Source of the DNA: Streptomyces sp. CB01580
GTDB taxonomy: Bacteria > Actinomycetota > Actinomycetes > Streptomycetales > Streptomycetaceae
Length of the DNA stretch: 64,000 bases
Assembly (NCBI RefSeq): GCF_001905795.1
Contig: NZ_LIXJ01000004.1
Coordinates: 1 to 64,000 of the forward strand
Direction of reading: 5' to 3'
In this document: positions 61,724 to 64,000 of the stretch, in pieces
How the letters are laid out: each line of letters opens with the position of its first letter
Numbering within the stretch: the stretch's first letter is position 1
Position numbers and translations under genes: made by a program
The notes under the pieces: model-generated
Seen by the model: only the letters and a program-made list of their open reading frames with translations
Told to the model about the DNA's origin: nothing
The model's database searches: none

Positions 61724-62914
61724 TCAGGCGCTTATCGGCCGCTGCACCCTGATCGACTGGAGCAGCCCGACGGCGACCCAGACGGCGAACATCGAGGATC
61801 CCCCGTACGACACGAACGGCAGCGGGAGCCCGGCGACCGGCATGATGCCGAGCGTCATCCCGATGTTCTCGAACGACTGGAAGGCGAACCAGGCGATGAT
61901 CCCGGCGGCGACGATCGTGCCGTACAGCTCGCTGGTCTCGCGGGCGATCCGGCAGGCGCGCCACAGGACGACGCCGAGCAGCACGAGGATCAGCCCGGCG
62001 CCGAGGAAGCCGAGCTCCTCGCCCGCGACGGTGAAGACGAAGTCGGTCTGCTGCTCGGGGACGAACTGGCCGGTGGTCTGGGTGCCCTGGAACAGGCCCG
62101 TTCCGGTGAGACCGCCGGAACCGATCGCGATGCGGGCCTGGTTGGTGTTGTAGCCGACGCCCGCGGGGTCGAGCGCCGGGTTGGCGAAGGCCGCGAAGCG
62201 GGCGATCTGGTACTCGTCGAGCAGACCGAGCTGCCAGACCGCGACCGCCCCGGCCACACCCGTGCCGAGCAGGCCGAACACCCAGCGGTTGGAGGCACCT
62301 GATGCGAGCAGCACCCCGAGCACGATGACGGCCATGACCATCACGGAGCCCAGGTCGGGCATCCCCATCACGACCGCCATCGGCACGGCCGCCAGGCCCA
62401 GCGCCTTGGCGACGGTCCGGTGGTCCGGGTGGAGCTGGTCGCCCGCGTCGACGCGCTCGGCGAGCAGCATCGCCATGATCAGGATGATGGTGATCTTGGT
62501 GAACTCGGACGGCTGGATGGAGAAGCCGCCGCCGATGATGATCCAGGCGTGCGCGCCGTTGACGGTGGCACCGAGCGGGGTGAGGACCGCCAGCACGAAC
62601 AGCACCGAGACGCCGTAGAGGATCGGCACGGCGCCGCGCAGGGTGCGGTGGCCGAGCCAGATCGTGCCGACCATCAGGGCGAAGCCGATGCCCGTGTTGA
62701 GGGCGTGCCGGAGCAGGAAGTAGTACGGGTCGCCGTGGGTGAGCGAGTCCCGTCCCCGGGTCGCCGACCAGACGAGCAGCGAGCCGATGAACGAGAGCGC
62801 GAGCGCGGACCCGAGCAGCGGCCAGTCGAGCCGGCGGACGACGGAGTCACGGGCGACGAGCTTGCCCCAGGCGGAGCGTTCGGGGGTGTAGCGCGAGACG
62901 GAGAAGCCGGCCAT
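61724..62914 (-). CDS. rodA: RodA/FtsW-family SEDS glycosyltransferase
   Basis: 396 residues, about ten transmembrane helices. Polymerises lipid II glycan strands together with a class B PBP. Family markers: WIIIGGGFSIQPSEFTKI (about 120-140), LGSVMVMAVIVLGVLLASG, QARIAIGSGGLTGTGLFQGTQ, FVPEQQTDFVFTVAGEELGFLG and PLPFVSYGGSSM. ATG 62914 overlaps the preceding PBP stop by one base (TGATG), indicating coupling. In Streptomyces this pair works mainly in spore or hyphal wall shape rather than in division. Confidence 0.95.
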   Translation of the reverse strand: MAGFSVSRYTPERSAWGKLVARDSVVRRLDWPLLGSALALSFIGSLLVWSATRGRDSLTHGDPYYFLLRHALNTGIGFALMVGTIWLGHRTLRGAVPILYGVSVLFVLAVLTPLGATVNGAHAWIIIGGGFSIQPSEFTKITIILIMAMLLAERVDAGDQLHPDHRTVAKALGLAAVPMAVVMGMPDLGSVMVMAVIVLGVLLASGASNRWVFGLLGTGVAGAVAVWQLGLLDEYQIARFAAFANPALDPAGVGYNTNQARIAIGSGGLTGTGLFQGTQTTGQFVPEQQTDFVFTVAGEELGFLGAGLILVLLGVVLWRACRIARETSELYGTIVAAGIIAWFAFQSFENIGMTLGIMPVAGLPLPFVSYGGSSMFAVWVAVGLLQSIRVQRPISA

Positions 62915-64000
62915 CAGTCGCGCCTCCCCAGGACGGCCGCGAGGGTCTGCTCCTGCGCGGGCTTCTGCGAGGCCGGGTTGTAGGGCTTGATCTCCGGGGC
63001 TTCGATGGAACCGTCCGACTGGATCTTCGGCAGGGACTTCTGCGGCGTGGGCAGCAGAGCCTTCTTCAGGTCCTGCTCGCCGGAGTCGTCGAGGCCGTAG
63101 ATGGCGTCGTAGATGTTGCGCACGGCGGGCCCGGACGCGCCGGAGCCGGTGCCGCCCTGGGAGATCGTCATGACGATCGAGTAGTCCTTGGTGTACGTGG
63201 CGAACCAGGAGGTCGTCTGCTTGCCGTAGACCTCCGCCGTGCCCGTCTTGGCGTGCATCGGGATCTTGTCCTGCGGCCAGCCGCCGAACCGCCAGGCGGC
63301 CGACCCCCGGGTCGCGACTCCGGCGAGGGCCTCGTCCATCTCGTTGCGGGTCTTGCGCGAGAAGGGCAGCTTGCCGTGCGACTTGGGCCTGATCTCCTTG
63401 ACCGTCCTGCCGTCGCCGCTGACGATCGCCTTGCCGACGGTGGGGTCGTAGAGGGTGCCGCCGTTGGAGATCGCGGCGTAGATGGTGGCCATCTGGATCG
63501 GGGTGACGAGGGTGTCGCCCTGCCCGATCGAGTAGTTCACCGAGTCACCGGCGCGCATCCTGTCGCCTTCGAGGCAGTTCTCGTACGCGATCTTCTCGAC
63601 GTACGAGCCGTCCTTCTTGCCCTGCTTGCACCAGGCGTCCTTGTTCGCCTCGTAGAACTTCTGCTTCCACTGGCGGTCGGGCACCCGGCCGCTGACCTCG
63701 TTGGGGAGGTCGATGCCGGTCTCCTTGCCGAGGCCGAACTGGTGGGCGGTCCTGTAGAACCAGTCCTTCGCGTTCTTCTTCGGCTTGTTGCCGCCGTCCT
63801 TCTGCCACTCCTTGTGCGCGATGCCGTAGTAGACGGTGTCGCAGGAGACCTCCAGGGCACGCCCGATGGTGATGTCGCCGTAGCCCTGGGACTCGAAGTT
63901 CTTGAACACCTGCCCGCCGATGCTGTACGAGCTGGGGCAGGGGTAGTGGCCGTCGAAGGGGTATCCGGCGTTGACCGCCGCGGTCGAGGAGACGACCTTG
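62914..64000 (-). CDS. mrdA: penicillin-binding protein 2 (class B transpeptidase), C-terminal part
   Basis: The gene runs off the right edge; about 361 C-terminal residues are visible. Transpeptidase motifs seen: SCD in ALEVSCDTVYYGIA (the SxN-equivalent, same form as in E. coli PBP2) and KTG in HAKTGTAEVYG. SVNYSIGQGDTLVTPIQMA and NGGTLYDPTVG are also typical. The SxxK serine lies outside the window. It cross-links peptidoglycan outside the membrane and partners with RodA, whose start overlaps this stop. Confidence 0.94.
   Translation of the reverse strand, partial: KVVSSTAAVNAGYPFDGHYPCPSSYSIGGQVFKNFESQGYGDITIGRALEVSCDTVYYGIAHKEWQKDGGNKPKKNAKDWFYRTAHQFGLGKETGIDLPNEVSGRVPDRQWKQKFYEANKDAWCKQGKKDGSYVEKIAYENCLEGDRMRAGDSVNYSIGQGDTLVTPIQMATIYAAISNGGTLYDPTVGKAIVSGDGRTVKEIRPKSHGKLPFSRKTRNEMDEALAGVATRGSAAWRFGGWPQDKIPMHAKTGTAEVYGKQTTSWFATYTKDYSIVMTISQGGTGSGASGPAVRNIYDAIYGLDDSGEQDLKKALLPTPQKSLPKIQSDGSIEAPEIKPYNPASQKPAQEQTLAAVLGRRD

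Overview
The window is a very GC-rich actinobacterial chromosome segment, almost certainly Streptomyces. The coding frames have strong G/C third positions, promoters are of the TTGACN/TANNNT type, and the gene set and order (comEA-comEC, leuS, rsfS-nadD, proA-proB, obg-rpmA-rplU, an RNase E/G gene, rodA-PBP2) match the Streptomyces core. It looks like chromosome core carrying two accessory-like sugar-polymer loci and a small family of inverted-repeat insertion elements. I see no phage, integrase, CRISPR array or rRNA.

Layout. 1-3.2 kb: tail of a helix-turn-helix-like ORF, an aldo/keto reductase, a small ORF and a YceI-like protein, separated by two MITE-like elements that abut stop codons. 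3.2-9.0 kb (minus strand): comEC, comEA, a DegV/FakB protein and a membrane coiled-coil protein. 9.2-12.2 kb: leuS preceded by a leucine-rich leader peptide and a terminator, i.e. an attenuator. 12.5-13.8 kb: two identical tRNA-Ala(GGC) genes flanking two small ORFs. 14-18.5 kb: a histidine phosphatase (apparent CTG start), rsfS, a protein with a LytR C-terminal domain, nadD and two small membrane proteins. 18.5-25.3 kb: an M48 protease, two membrane proteins sharing an N-terminal motif, proA, a hypothetical protein and proB.

25.9-38.1 kb is a wall-polymer locus. It holds two TarS-like family 2 glycosyltransferases, a complete dTDP-L-rhamnose set (rmlC on plus, rmlABD on minus), a methyltransferase, a TagF/TarL-like polyol-phosphate polymerase with a membrane N-terminus, and a fused cytidylyltransferase/reductase of the Bcs1/Acs1 type that should make CDP-ribitol. 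Together they suggest a ribitol-phosphate teichoic acid decorated with or linked through rhamnose. 38.7-40.9 kb: obg, rpmA, rplU. 41.4-51.5 kb is a second locus with a GT-C-like membrane protein, two GT4s, a third TarS-like GT2 and a full WbpA/WbpB/WbpE/WbpD-like set. That set predicts a UDP-2,3-diacetamido-2,3-dideoxy-uronic acid, a teichuronic-type building block. It sits between rplU and the RNase E/G gene.

51.9-64 kb: a very large RNase E/G with perfect 138-bp internal repeats and a histone-H1-like tail, the paired TIGR03936/TIGR03960 radical-SAM genes with an atypical tRNA-Trp between them, a CYTH-CHAD protein, rodA and the C-terminal part of a class B PBP. With the LytR-domain protein, RodA and PBP2, much of the window serves cell-envelope assembly. 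Assignments rest on reading motifs and context; no database search was possible.
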